Of a stretch of DNA of 64,000 nucleotides, positions 25,256 to 34,214 are shown piece by piece (position 1 is the first letter of the stretch; every line of letters begins with the position of its first letter). The position numbers and the translations under genes are program-made. This DNA comes from Burkholderia pyrrocinia. Its GTDB lineage: Bacteria > Pseudomonadota > Gammaproteobacteria > Burkholderiales > Burkholderiaceae. Below the pieces are notes generated by a model. It ran no database searches. It saw nothing but the letters and a program-made list of their open reading frames with translations, and had not been told where the DNA came from. The stretch spans positions 186,001 through 250,000 of the forward strand of contig NZ_CP024904.1 of NCBI RefSeq assembly GCF_003330765.1, in the 5' to 3' direction.

Positions 25256-25507
25256 TCATAGCGCGGACTGCTGGCGCGCGGCGTGCCGAAACGTGAAACC
25301 CGGCGGCGTTTGCTCGTACCCGTGCAGCCAGCTGTCGAAAGCTTGCAAGCTGTAATGCGTACCGTTGATTTCAATCGTTTGCATCCGACCCGATGCGTAC
25401 CGCAGCTCGGCGGCCTGCTTCAGCCCTTTCGGATCGAAGGTGCCGCGCCAGCCGTCATGGCGCCAGCTCGAGATGCCGATGTGAATTTCGCCTGATTTGC
25501 TTGTCAC
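25256..25507 (-). pseudogene. Truncated DUF72 (YecE-like) protein, N-terminal third
   Basis: 83 residues starting at a GTG: IHIGISSWRHDGWRGTFDP, LKQAAELRYASGRMQTIEI, NGTHYSLQAFDSWLHGYEQT, PPGFTFR, all characteristic of the start of DUF72 TIM-barrel proteins, which normally run to 250-300 residues. After GFTFR the homology ends (HAARQQSAL, stop) and the small membrane-protein gene follows 24 bases later. A deletion has removed the rest. Confidence 0.7.
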
Positions 25508-25543
25508 GTCGATGCCCGGAGGTTAGTGGATGCCGTCGCGAGC

Positions 25544-25580
25544 AGCAAAGTACGTGCCGCCGCGCGGCACGTACTTTGCT
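25544..25580. repeat. Perfect 15-bp inverted repeat with 7-base loop
   Basis: AGCAAAGTACGTGCC at 25544-25558 and its exact reverse complement at 25566-25580; the loop GCCGCGC can pair further. It lies between two truncated genes and has no adjacent T run. It could be a terminator relic, a recombination site, or one arm pair of a lost element. Confidence 0.7.
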
Positions 25581-25677
25581 TCGGGTGGAGGATCATCAGT
25601 TCGGGCCAACGGCGAGCGAAGCCGACACCTTGCCGTTGGTCCGTGCGCTGCGGCGCGAACGGGCCGGCTTGCGCCGC

Positions 25678-25896
25678 AGCGGCGCGCTCGGGCTGCAGCA
25701 GATCAGCGAACTGAAGGTGACGCCCGGCATCGATTTCGCGGGTCCGCTGCCGGCCGACGTGCAGAAGACGAGCATGATTTCGTCCGCGATCGCCGCGCAT
25801 GCACGGGCAGCCGACGCGTCGCGTGCATTCGTGGCGTTCCTGAAGACCGCGCCGGCCGCGGCCATCCTGCAACGCAGCGGTCTCGATCCGCGGTGA
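25678..25896 (+). pseudogene. C-terminal fragment of a ModA-like solute-binding protein
   Basis: The frame ending at TGA 25894-25896 reads LQQISELKVTPGIDFAGPLP, then ADVQKTSMISSAIAAHARAA, then DASRAFVAFLKTAPAAAILQ and RSGLDPR. This is the standard ending of the molybdate/tungstate-binding-like proteins often annotated simply as substrate-binding domain protein. The N-terminal two thirds are absent; the upstream frame is unrelated. It points the opposite way from the neighbouring DUF72 relic. Confidence 0.65.
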
Positions 25897-25969
25897 CGCG
25901 AGCGCCCGGACGGCGCTCGCGACGAGACGTTCGAAGCGGGGAACGTTCCGCCGACGCGCCGCGTGTCGG

Positions 25970-27928
25970 CTACGCCGCCGACAACGTGATCGACACGCCC
26001 GTCGCCGTATAAACGGGCGTCGCCTTGAACCCGTCGACCGTCACCGTCGAGAACTTCGCCGAACCGGCTGCGCCATCGATCAGCGCGATGGTGTCGCCGG
26101 CTTTCGGCGCATAGCCGTTCACGAACTTCACGTGCAGCGTGCCGCCCGCGACGGTGAGCGCGCCGCCCACGCGCAGGCGCCCGCCGCCGTTGCCGTCGAT
26201 GTCGAGTTCGAGCGTCGTATTGTCGAGCTGCGTATAGCGGGTCGCGACCGTCACGGGCGCGCCTGCCGCGATCCGGATGCCGCCGCCGGCGCCGACATAC
26301 ACGTCGCCGTTGCCGAACGCTTTCGCTGACGCGGCAGCGAGCGTGCCGCCGCCGACCTGCGTGCCGCCCGTATAGCTGTTGTTGCCGGCCAGCGTCAGCG
26401 TGCCGGTGCCTTGCAGCGTCAGCTTGCCGGCGCCCGCGATGTCGTTGCGCCACAGGTCGGCGGCGTTGAGTCCGCCCTTCGACGCGTCCATCGACACGAT
26501 CACGTTGCCGTTGAATGCACCGTACCCATCGGCGGCGGCGAACAGGTTCAGGCGGCCCCAGCCTTCCGCATCGTCCATCACAGGGAAGCCGGACGGCAGT
26601 TCGGTGGTCTTCAGCACGACGCGCCGCTGGTCGGCGCCCAGATACGGGAAGCGCGTCTGCAGCAGGATCTCGGCGCCCTTCGGCACGACCGGCGGCGCGT
26701 CGGTCGATTCGATCGCGCCGAAGCCGAACGTCATGCGCCGCATGAACGCCGCCTTGCTCGTCGCGTAGTTGGCAAACCGGTCCGTCGTGGTCGTGCCCGA
26801 GCGCGCGAACGTCGTGAACGTCGCATCGGTGGTGCCGGTGAGCTGCTGCAGCGTCTGGTGCGCCTGGCCATACGCGGCTTGCGCGTCGCCGGTGTACGCG
26901 GTCAGGTTGGCCGCGCTGACGGCCAGCGCGAGCATGCGGCCGCCGATCACGTCGAGCGGCGAGTGCATGCCGGCCAGAATCCGGTTCTCGCCCAGTTCGA
27001 GGCCGCGGCCGACCATTTCCTGGAATCGCTCCGGCACGAGCCATGCCATCGTCATCGCATCGCGCATCGCTTCGGCTTCGTGGCCGCTGATGAAACCGCC
27101 GTCGGTCGCGGGCGTCGTGCTTTCCGCGGGAACGAGCGTCGGCGCGACGACGACGCTCGTGCTCCAGCGATACGGTCGCGCATACTTGTAGAAGCGCTTC
27201 GCGGGTTCGGTCGACGCGTTGTTGCCCATCTCGTTGAGCAGGTCGACGACTTTCCCAAAATTCGCGTTGCCGCTGCTGCCGACGCCGACGTTGTTGCCGC
27301 TGTCGTTGTACAGGACGGTCGTGGCATCGGCGGGAACGCTGGTGATGCTGGTCGTCTGCTGCGCCGCGGTGCGCCATGCCGTGGTGAGCGGGCCCATGCC
27401 GTCGGTCACGCTGTAGCCCTTGCCGCGCCGGTCGTCGTAGTACGCGGCATCCGCCTGCTGCTGCGTGCGCGCGGTCGTCGCGTTGACCACGTACTGCACG
27501 TTGGCCGACAGCACCGTGCCGTTCAGGATCGTGCCGCACGGTGTGCCGCTGCCGGGCAGTCCCGAGCAGGTGGACGGCGAGATGGCCGGAAACGCGCCGT
27601 TGGCCGGCGCGGTGACGCCCGCATCGACCAGCATGGTCGACGGTTGCCACAGATCGAGGAAGCGGCTCACCACGCGCACGGCGGCGTTCGTCGACAGCGT
27701 CGCATAGCGCGCGTCGCCACGCTGGTTGGTCGCGATGTTGTCGACGAAGGCCGCAACGCTCGGCACGGGCGCGCTGTCGACGAAGCCGGGGTCGGCCGGC
27801 GGCGCCGGAACTGCCGCAGTTGTCGGGTTAGTCGAGACGACATCGTCGCCGCCGCCGCAGGCAGCCAGTACGATCGCGCTCGACAGGGCTGCGACGTGCA
27901 GCGGGAAACGGCTTCGTGATGCAAACAT
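25970..27928 (-). CDS. PAP2-type acid phosphatase lipoprotein with autotransporter-associated repeat
   Basis: 652 residues; start ATG 27928 with GGAG six bases ahead. The signal ends in a lipobox (LAAC) followed by GGGDD. The PAP2/haloperoxidase triad of motifs is present: KYARPYRW (K...RP), FISGHEAE (SGH) and ENRILAGMHSPLD (SR-H-D type), covering about residues 60-350. After about residue 490 comes a passenger-type beta-helix stretch with one autotransporter-associated repeat (GTGTLTLAGNNSYTGGTQVG, GGTLAAA). No beta-barrel translocator follows. It probably acts as a periplasmic or surface phosphatase. The combination of lipobox and repeat without a barrel is the odd point. Confidence 0.78.
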   Translation of the reverse strand: MFASRSRFPLHVAALSSAIVLAACGGGDDVVSTNPTTAAVPAPPADPGFVDSAPVPSVAAFVDNIATNQRGDARYATLSTNAAVRVVSRFLDLWQPSTMLVDAGVTAPANGAFPAISPSTCSGLPGSGTPCGTILNGTVLSANVQYVVNATTARTQQQADAAYYDDRRGKGYSVTDGMGPLTTAWRTAAQQTTSITSVPADATTVLYNDSGNNVGVGSSGNANFGKVVDLLNEMGNNASTEPAKRFYKYARPYRWSTSVVVAPTLVPAESTTPATDGGFISGHEAEAMRDAMTMAWLVPERFQEMVGRGLELGENRILAGMHSPLDVIGGRMLALAVSAANLTAYTGDAQAAYGQAHQTLQQLTGTTDATFTTFARSGTTTTDRFANYATSKAAFMRRMTFGFGAIESTDAPPVVPKGAEILLQTRFPYLGADQRRVVLKTTELPSGFPVMDDAEGWGRLNLFAAADGYGAFNGNVIVSMDASKGGLNAADLWRNDIAGAGKLTLQGTGTLTLAGNNSYTGGTQVGGGTLAAASAKAFGNGDVYVGAGGGIRIAAGAPVTVATRYTQLDNTTLELDIDGNGGGRLRVGGALTVAGGTLHVKFVNGYAPKAGDTIALIDGAAGSAKFSTVTVDGFKATPVYTATGVSITLSAA

Positions 27929-28248
27929 GCAAGACTCCATCCTGATGATCGAAGATGGCGAATTGTGGTGGTCGATCGTGACGCGGCGGTTAAGGATTTG
28001 CTTCGATTCGTTTGTGCGCGTGAGCGTGTCTCATCCTCTCGGGATGATGTTTAGTCAGCGTTCCTGAACGGCATGAGCGTTGGAGGAAAAGCGCCGGTCG
28101 ATGCCGGTACGTTCGTCGCGGGAACGAGCGGGCCGTCGCCGTGTACGGCCGGCCTGCCGTCACCATCGAAACCGGCGTGTCAGTCGGGCACGCCGGTTTC
28201 GTCGATGAAGCGCATCGCGTAATGAAATTGAAAGAAACGGGCGCGCGA
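27929..28248. other. 320-base intergenic region with one hairpin
   Basis: Between two minus-strand genes. GAAACCGGCGTG at 28168-28179 pairs with CACGCCGGTTTC at 28189-28200, a 12-bp stem with a 9-base loop about 50-80 bases beyond the aldehyde dehydrogenase stop; it may end that transcript, though no T run follows. The rest should carry the phosphatase promoter. Nothing else recognised. Confidence 0.5.
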
Positions 28249-29721
28249 TCAGTCGAGCCCGCCCTGGCACAGGTACTTGATCGACAGGTAGTCGTCGAGG
28301 CCGTGGCGCGAACCTTCGCGGCCATAACCCGATTCCTTCACGCCACCGAACGGCGCGGCCTCGCTCGCGAGCGCGCCCTCGTTGATGCCGACGATGCCCG
28401 TTTCGAGCCGTGCCGACACGCGCGCGATCCGCCGGACGTCCTGCGTGTAGAAATACGCGGCGAGCCCGAACGGCGTGTCGTTCGCGGCGCTGACGGCTTC
28501 GTCCTCGGTGTCGAACGGAAACAGCGCGGCGACCGGCCCGAACGTCTCCTCGCAACCGAGCTGCATGCCGGGAGTCGCATCGGCGAGCACGGTCGGCGCG
28601 TAATAGTTCGGCCCCAGTTCGGGCAAGCGCCTGCCGCCCGTCAGTACGCGGGCGCCGCGCTCGACCGCATCGTCGACGTGACGCGCGATCTTGTCGACCG
28701 CGCGCGCGTTGATCATCGGGCCGATCTGCGCGGCCGGGTCGGTCGCCGGCGCGACTTTCAACGCACCGACCCGCGCGGCGAGCTTCGCGGCGAATGCGTC
28801 GTAGATTCGCGCCTGCACGTACACGCGATTCGGCGACACGCACGTCTGGCCGCCGTTGCGGAACTTGGCGGCCATCAGCCCGTCGACGGCGGCGTCGAGC
28901 TCGGCATCGTCGAACACGATGAACGGCGCATTGCCGCCGAGCTCGAGCGACAGCTTCTTGAGCGTCGCGGCCGATTCGCGTGCGAGCAGCTTGCCGACGG
29001 GCGTCGATCCCGTGAACGTGATCTTGCGTACGCGGCCGTCGGCGAGCCAGTCGGCCACCGCGTTGATGCCGTGCTCGCGCGATGCGGCGATCATGTTCAG
29101 CACGCCGGGCGGCACACCGGCTTCCTGCGCGAGGAACGCCAGCGCGAGTGCCGTGAGCGGCGTGTCTTCGGCCGGCTTCGCGACGACCGTGCAGCCGGCC
29201 GCGAGCGCGGGCGCGATCTTGCGCGCGATCATCGCGAGCGGGAAATTCCACGGCGTGATCGCGGCGACGACGCCGATCGGCTCCATGACCGCACTCAGCC
29301 GCTTGCCGCGCTGCTGTTGCGGAATCAGGTCGCCGTACGTGCGGGTCGCTTCCTCGGCGAACCACATCACATACGACGCGCCATACGCGACTTCGCCGCG
29401 CGCTTCGGCGAGCGGCTTGCCTTGTTCGCGCGACATCAGTTTCGCGAGATCCTCGGTGTGCGCAACGATCGCCGCATGCCACGCCCGCAGGATCGCCGCG
29501 CGTTCGCGGGCCGGTGTCGCGCGCCACGCGGGCAGCGCGCGCGCGGCCGCGTCGGTCGCGGCCCGTGCGTCGGCGGCGCCGCTGTCGGGTGCGTCGGCGA
29601 CGCGCTCGAGCGTTGCCGGATCGGTGACCGTGAAGTGACGGCCGTCGAGCGCGTCGCGCCACGCGCCGTCGATCAGGTTGGCACTGCGAACGAGTTCGGT
29701 GCGAGAGAGGGTAAGTGACAT
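28249..29721 (-). CDS. NAD(P)-dependent aldehyde dehydrogenase (succinate-semialdehyde dehydrogenase type)
   Basis: 490 residues, full family length. Motifs: TPWNFPLAMIARKIAPALAA, cofactor FTGSTPVGK, catalytic Glu in LELGGNAPFIV, catalytic Cys in GGQTCVSPN, and the C-terminal PFGGVKESGYGREGS. These place it in the GabD-like group that oxidises succinate semialdehyde and related omega-aldehydes. It lies behind an Lrp regulator and an aminotransferase, which would generate such an aldehyde from an omega-amino acid or diamine. Confidence 0.85.
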   Translation of the reverse strand: MSLTLSRTELVRSANLIDGAWRDALDGRHFTVTDPATLERVADAPDSGAADARAATDAAARALPAWRATPARERAAILRAWHAAIVAHTEDLAKLMSREQGKPLAEARGEVAYGASYVMWFAEEATRTYGDLIPQQQRGKRLSAVMEPIGVVAAITPWNFPLAMIARKIAPALAAGCTVVAKPAEDTPLTALALAFLAQEAGVPPGVLNMIAASREHGINAVADWLADGRVRKITFTGSTPVGKLLARESAATLKKLSLELGGNAPFIVFDDAELDAAVDGLMAAKFRNGGQTCVSPNRVYVQARIYDAFAAKLAARVGALKVAPATDPAAQIGPMINARAVDKIARHVDDAVERGARVLTGGRRLPELGPNYYAPTVLADATPGMQLGCEETFGPVAALFPFDTEDEAVSAANDTPFGLAAYFYTQDVRRIARVSARLETGIVGINEGALASEAAPFGGVKESGYGREGSRHGLDDYLSIKYLCQGGLD

Positions 29722-29822
29722 GGCAGGTCCTTGGATGAGGGCGGCTCGACGGCGGCCGGCGGACCCGTCGCGACGACGCGCGTATGGCGCGCGGCTGCGC
29801 TCGGGGTAGCCGCCGCCGCTCG

Positions 29823-30314
29823 TCAGTGCCGGTCGCCGAACAGAGACTCGAGCGGATAGTGCCGCTTGACGAACGGCGACTTGATGATCACGTAGCTGAA
29901 ATACTTCTCGATGCCGATGTTCTGCTCGAGCAGCCCTTCGACGATCGTCTGGTAATGGCTCACGCTGCGCGTGACGAACTTGAGCAGATAGTCGTAGCCG
30001 CCGCTCGCGAGATGGCATTCGACGATCTCGTCGACATTGCGGATCGCCGCGACGAACCGGTCGAAGTCCTCGCGCCGGTGGTCGGCCAGCGTGACCTCGG
30101 TAAACACCACCTGCACGTCGCCGAGCTTCTCGAGCTGGATGTGCGCGCCGTACCCGGCGATGTAGCCGGCTTTCTCGAGCCGCTTCACGCGGATCAGGCA
30201 CGGGCTCGGCGACAGTCCGACTGCATCGGCCAGTTCGACGTTGGTCATGCGCCCGCGCTTTTGCAACTGGGAAAGAATGCGCAGGTCGATCCGGTCTAGC
30301 TTGCTATCCGTCAT
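29823..30314 (-). CDS. Lrp/AsnC-family transcriptional regulator
   Basis: 163 residues. N-terminal helix-turn-helix (LDRIDLRILSQLQKRGRMTN, VELADAVGLSPSPCLIRVKRL) and C-terminal RAM/AsnC ligand domain (DEIVECHLASGGYDYLLKFV). These regulators sense amino acids. It sits between the class III aminotransferase and the aldehyde dehydrogenase, all on the minus strand, and is the likely local regulator of both. Confidence 0.88.
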   Translation of the reverse strand: MTDSKLDRIDLRILSQLQKRGRMTNVELADAVGLSPSPCLIRVKRLEKAGYIAGYGAHIQLEKLGDVQVVFTEVTLADHRREDFDRFVAAIRNVDEIVECHLASGGYDYLLKFVTRSVSHYQTIVEGLLEQNIGIEKYFSYVIIKSPFVKRHYPLESLFGDRH

Positions 30315-30411
30315 GTTCGCGTGAGAAGGCAGAAATGGAATGTCCGGTTACTTTAGAGTCGAACGGTAGCCGCCACAAGCCCGGCTTTCCCTCGCCCGAT
30401 TCACGCCCGAC

Positions 30412-31812
30412 TCACGCCGGCTGCGCGTGGGCGGCGTCGAGCGCGCGCTGCACGCCCGCGTCGGCCAGCACGTCGTCGAGCGTCTTGCGCAAGCGATCGA
30501 ACATCAGGTCGAATTCGCCGGCGGTAAAGCTCAGCGCCGGCGCGAAACCGAGCACGCCGTCGCCGAACGCGCGGAACACGATGCCGTTCGCGTACGCGGC
30601 CGCCGTGATCCGGTCGGATAGGTTCAGCGCCGGGTCGAAGCGCGTCTTGCGCGCCTTGTCGGCTACCAGTTCGAGCGCGCCGAGCAGGCCAACCGAACGC
30701 GCATCGCCGACCAGCGGGTGATCGCGCAGTGCGGCAAGGCCCGCCGCGAAGCGCGGCGCCATCGCCTGGCCGTTCGCGAGCAGCCCGCCGTCGTGATAGA
30801 GCTTCAGCACCTCGAGGCCGATCGCGGCGCTGACCGGATGCGCGGAATACGTCTGGCCATGCCCGACCACCGCGGAATCGGTGCGACTGCCCGCGATCCC
30901 TTCATAGATCTCGTCGGACATCAGTACCGCGCCCATCGGCGCATAGCCGGCCGTCAACCCCTTGGCAACGGTCATCAGGTCCGGCTCGACGCCTTCGGTC
31001 TCGCACGCGAACAGCGGGCCCGTGCGGCCGAAGCCGGTGATCACCTCGTCGGCCACGAACAGGATGCCGAGGCGCCGGCATGCGTCGCGCATCGCCTTCA
31101 GCCAGCCTGCGGGCGGCACGATCACGCCGCCCGAGCCTTGCACCGGCTCGCAGAAGAATGCCGCGACGTTGTCCGCGCCGAGTTCCGCGACCTTCGATTC
31201 CAGCGCGGCGACGGATGCGGCGATCAGCGCCTGCGGATCGTCGCCGAGCGGGTGGCGATACGGGTAGGGCGACGGAATGTGGTGCTGGTCGGCGCGCGGC
31301 AGGTCGAAATGTCGATGGAACGCCGGCAACGCGGTGAGTCCGGCGCCGATCGACGACGAGCCGTGATAGCCGCGCTCGAGCGCGATCATGTGCTTTTTCG
31401 ACGGGCGGCCGGTGGCGTTGAAATAGTGCGTGATGAAGCGCACCGCGGAATCGACGGCGTCCGAGCCGCCGAGCGTGAAGTACACGCGGTTGAGCGACGC
31501 GGGCGCGAGGGCCGCGAGCCGCTCGGCGAGTTCGATCGCCGGCTGCGACCCGAAGTGGAAATAGCCGGTTGCGTACGGCAGCTTCGCCATCTGGTCGGCT
31601 GCCGCCTTGACGATGCTGTCGCGGCCGTAGCCGACGTTGACGCACCACAGGCCGGAGAACGCATCGAGCAGCGTGTGGCCGTCCGCGTCGCGCAGGAACA
31701 CGCCGTCGGCGGATTCGAGCACGGTGACGCCGCGCGCTTCGTGCACGCGATAGTTGACGACGGGATGGATCAGGTGTTGACGATCGGCTTCGATCAGCGC
31801 GGATTGGGTCAT
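30412..31812 (-). CDS. Class III PLP-dependent aminotransferase (omega-amine:pyruvate type)
   Basis: 466 residues, the length of SpuC-like putrescine/beta-alanine:pyruvate aminotransferases. Recognisable blocks: DAFSGLWCVNVGYGRDSIVK, YHGSSSIGAG, the PLP-contact FVADEVITGFGRTG, and the Schiff-base lysine in TVAKGLTAGYAPMGAV. It transfers the terminal amino group of a diamine or omega-amino acid to pyruvate, leaving an aldehyde for the dehydrogenase at 28249. The exact amine is not readable from the sequence. Confidence 0.85.
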   Translation of the reverse strand: MTQSALIEADRQHLIHPVVNYRVHEARGVTVLESADGVFLRDADGHTLLDAFSGLWCVNVGYGRDSIVKAAADQMAKLPYATGYFHFGSQPAIELAERLAALAPASLNRVYFTLGGSDAVDSAVRFITHYFNATGRPSKKHMIALERGYHGSSSIGAGLTALPAFHRHFDLPRADQHHIPSPYPYRHPLGDDPQALIAASVAALESKVAELGADNVAAFFCEPVQGSGGVIVPPAGWLKAMRDACRRLGILFVADEVITGFGRTGPLFACETEGVEPDLMTVAKGLTAGYAPMGAVLMSDEIYEGIAGSRTDSAVVGHGQTYSAHPVSAAIGLEVLKLYHDGGLLANGQAMAPRFAAGLAALRDHPLVGDARSVGLLGALELVADKARKTRFDPALNLSDRITAAAYANGIVFRAFGDGVLGFAPALSFTAGEFDLMFDRLRKTLDDVLADAGVQRALDAAHAQPA

Positions 31813-31970
31813 GGCGGGGCGGGACTCTCGTCGGGTGTCAGAGGTGAACCCATCCTAACGAGCGAGAAAGCCCCGCGTGCCTTCAATTTGCAGCCTGAAA
31901 CGTACGGATGCGGCGTTTGCACGGGGCGCATCGACATTTTCTGCTGCGCCCCCGGCCCGGCGCGGGTCAC

Positions 31971-31997
31971 CCGTTCAACCCGTTCAATCCGTTCAAT
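31971..31997. repeat. Three 9-bp tandem repeats (CCGTTCAAY) over a stop codon
   Basis: CCGTTCAAC, CCGTTCAAT, CCGTTCAAT in a row at the 3' end of the reductase gene. On the coding (minus) strand this produces three in-frame TGA codons nine bases apart. Confidence 0.7.
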
Positions 31998-32928
31998 ATC
32001 CGCGCACGCGATCGACGACGCCGATCATCGGCTGTCCTGCACGGTGGCGCGCGAGGTTCGCGAGCACGGCGTCGACGGCCGTGTCGGGCCGCGTCGCGCT
32101 GGCAATATGCGGCGTGATCCGGATGCGCGGATGCAACCAGAACGGATGGCCGGCCGGCAAAGGTTCGGGGTCGGTCACGTCGAGGATCACGCTGTCGAGC
32201 CGGCCGCTGTCGAGCGCCGCGAGCAGCGCGTTCGCGTCGAGTTGCGGGCCGCGTCCGACCTGCACGAGCGACGCGCCGTCCGGCAGCGCGTCGAACACGC
32301 GCGCGCCGAGCAACCCGCGCGTGTCGTCCGTCAGCGGCAGCAGGCAGATCAGGATGTCGGTGCGCGCCAGGAACGCATCCAGCGCCGTGTCGCCCGCATG
32401 GCACTCGACGCCGTCGAGCGTGCGCGGCGTGCGGCTCCAGCCGGCGCACGGGAAGCCGAAGCGCCGCAGCATGTCGAGCACGGCCTGGCCGAGCGTGCCG
32501 AGCCCGAGCACGCCGATGCGGCGCGACGCGGCCGCGCACACCGGCCGCTCGTGCCATACCTGCGCGCGTTGCTGCGCCGCGTAGTCGAACAGGTCGCGGT
32601 GGATCGTCAGCACGGCCTGCGTCACATACTCGACCATGCCGTCGACGATGCCGGGCTCGATCATCCGCACGACCGGGATGTGCGCGGGCACGCGCGACAG
32701 GTCGAACTGGTCGATGCCGGCGCCGACGGAGAACACGATCTCGAGGTTCGGCAGCAGCGCGACCGGATCGTCGGGCGGTTGCCATGCAGCGAGGTAGCGC
32801 ACCGCGTCCGGATCGCCGATGTCCGGCCAGATCCGGAACGCGAGATCGGGCGCCTGTTGCGCGAAGCGGCGTGCCCATTGCGCGCCGCGCACCGGATCGG
32901 CCTTGTAGACGAAGCTCGTCTCACCCAT
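31993..32928 (-). CDS. ghrA: Glyoxylate/hydroxypyruvate reductase A (D-2-hydroxyacid dehydrogenase)
   Basis: 311 residues, close to GhrA length (312). The cofactor loop GVLGLGTLGQAV, the conserved LPLTDDTRGLLGARVFDALP, VGRGPQLDANALLAALDSG, DVTDPEPLPAGHPFWLHPRI and the catalytic His in ITPHIAS are all present. It reduces glyoxylate or hydroxypyruvate with NAD(P)H. The start lies three bases after the stop of the GNAT gene, so the pair is co-translated. Its role in this amine cluster is presumably disposal of a two- or three-carbon oxo-acid product, which is inference. Confidence 0.82.
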   Translation of the reverse strand: MGETSFVYKADPVRGAQWARRFAQQAPDLAFRIWPDIGDPDAVRYLAAWQPPDDPVALLPNLEIVFSVGAGIDQFDLSRVPAHIPVVRMIEPGIVDGMVEYVTQAVLTIHRDLFDYAAQQRAQVWHERPVCAAASRRIGVLGLGTLGQAVLDMLRRFGFPCAGWSRTPRTLDGVECHAGDTALDAFLARTDILICLLPLTDDTRGLLGARVFDALPDGASLVQVGRGPQLDANALLAALDSGRLDSVILDVTDPEPLPAGHPFWLHPRIRITPHIASATRPDTAVDAVLANLARHRAGQPMIGVVDRVRGY

Positions 32929-32931
32929 CGC

Positions 32932-33792
32932 TCAGCCGAGCGCCTGGTTGACGATCGCGAATGCGCGCAGCGCCGGATCGCGCGCGGGCGCCGCGCCGCG
33001 CACCATCGCGACGACCGTGTCGACGCGAGGCAACCCGAGCCCCTGCAACCAGTCGGACAGCCCGCTGTCGCCCGGCGCGTCGAGGCGCACGAACATGCCC
33101 TCGTGCAGCGCGAGCCAGTGGCTGATGAGCGCCTGCGCGCGCAGCGCATCCGGCGCGATCACCGGGCCGATCGCATGGCCGCGGCCGAACCGGCGAAACA
33201 GCGCGAAGCCGAGCAGTTCGCCGTCGCGATCGAGCGCGATGCCGTTGGCGACGCCGAGCAGCGCATCGATCACCCCGTCGCGCGGATAGCCGGCCGCCCG
33301 CGACGCGAGCGCGGCGAGTCGCGGGCCGTCGTTCGCGCCGATCGGCCGCAGTCGTTCGCCGGGCGGCAGCGAGATCAGCGGCGGCTGGAACGCGGCGCCC
33401 TGGTGCTGATCGATCGTGTCGACCACCTCGAATCCGAATTTCTCGTACAACGGTTCGCCGGCTGGCGTCGCATGCAGAAAGACGGTCCGCTCGCCGAAAC
33501 TGTCGACGATCCGCGCGAGGAGTTCGCGGCCGATGCCGCGGCCCTGGTACTCGGGCGACACGATGACCATGCCGAGCGACGCGTGCGACTCGCCGAAACG
33601 CCAGCCGAGCGCGGTGCCGACGACGCCGGTCTCGTCCTCGGCGACGAAGCCGCTGCCGAGCTGCAGCACGAAGCGCCAGTCGTCGACCCGATGCGGCCAG
33701 TTGAACGCTTCAGACAGCCGATGCGCGGCGGGCAGGTCGCGTTCGGCGAACGGGCGATAGGTAAGCGTGCGGGAAGGGTTGAGGTCGGCCAC
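32932..33792 (-). CDS. Two-domain GNAT N-acetyltransferase (module 1)
   Basis: 286 residues. N-terminal GNAT domain with the acetyl-CoA loop VIVSPEYQGRGIGRELLARI and HATPAGEPLYEKFGFEVVDT; C-terminal second domain (about 150-286) with GIALDRDGELLGFALFRRFG, RGHAIGPVIAPDAL, resembling Acetyltransf_18. A clear paralogue is encoded at 51068-51970 next to the second amine module, with the same domain order and the shared blocks FLHATPAG(E/Q)PLYEK and RRFGRG. The repeated linkage to amine oxidases suggests the substrate is an amine or amino acid. No substrate is known. Confidence 0.8.
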   Translation of the reverse strand: MADLNPSRTLTYRPFAERDLPAAHRLSEAFNWPHRVDDWRFVLQLGSGFVAEDETGVVGTALGWRFGESHASLGMVIVSPEYQGRGIGRELLARIVDSFGERTVFLHATPAGEPLYEKFGFEVVDTIDQHQGAAFQPPLISLPPGERLRPIGANDGPRLAALASRAAGYPRDGVIDALLGVANGIALDRDGELLGFALFRRFGRGHAIGPVIAPDALRAQALISHWLALHEGMFVRLDAPGDSGLSDWLQGLGLPRVDTVVAMVRGAAPARDPALRAFAIVNQALG

Positions 33793-34214
33793 GCCGGACT
33801 CCGGATCGGTAGGAATGACGCATCCACTCTGCCAGCGGCGGTACGGCGCGGATAGGACGATTCGCCTGTTTTACGCCGGCAGCGGCCGGTTGCGCGAGAT
33901 CGACGCAAACCCGCTCGACCAGCGCGACGGAACGCGCGCTTCGTGCCGCGCGGGACGGTCATTCCGGCAGCTTCTGCTGCGCACGCGCCAGTACGATTGA
34001 AGCAGTGCGAGGTGCGGCGCGTTGCTGTCTCGCAGCATCCCGCGCACGGTCCGGGCGGCGCCGCAGATCGTGCCGTGCAGGCCCGGCAACACGCGGCGGT
34101 TCTGCGTTTTGAGCGGCGCGGAACGACGTGCGAAGGATTTTTTGCCTTGATTCAATTTCGTTCAACCCAGCCCGTCCCCGGCCCTGCCGGGGCTTTACAC
34201 CGACAGGACGTCAC
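33793..34214. promoter_or_regulatory. Divergent promoter region, GNAT versus HAD genes
   Basis: 422 bases with no credible gene. ATCGTGCCGTGCAG at 34067-34080 followed about 40 bases later by GCGTTTTGAGCGG resembles the arrangement upstream of the ABC transporter operon (35431-35473). On the minus side, AAAACAGGCGAATCGT (33857-33872, reading minus) resembles AAAACGGTCGAATCGT at 35420. Both may be degenerate copies of one regulator's site. Confidence 0.4.

Noticed and set aside
28141..29718. 525-residue plus frame over the aldehyde dehydrogenase
   Set aside because: Antisense to a complete aldehyde dehydrogenase with all catalytic motifs.
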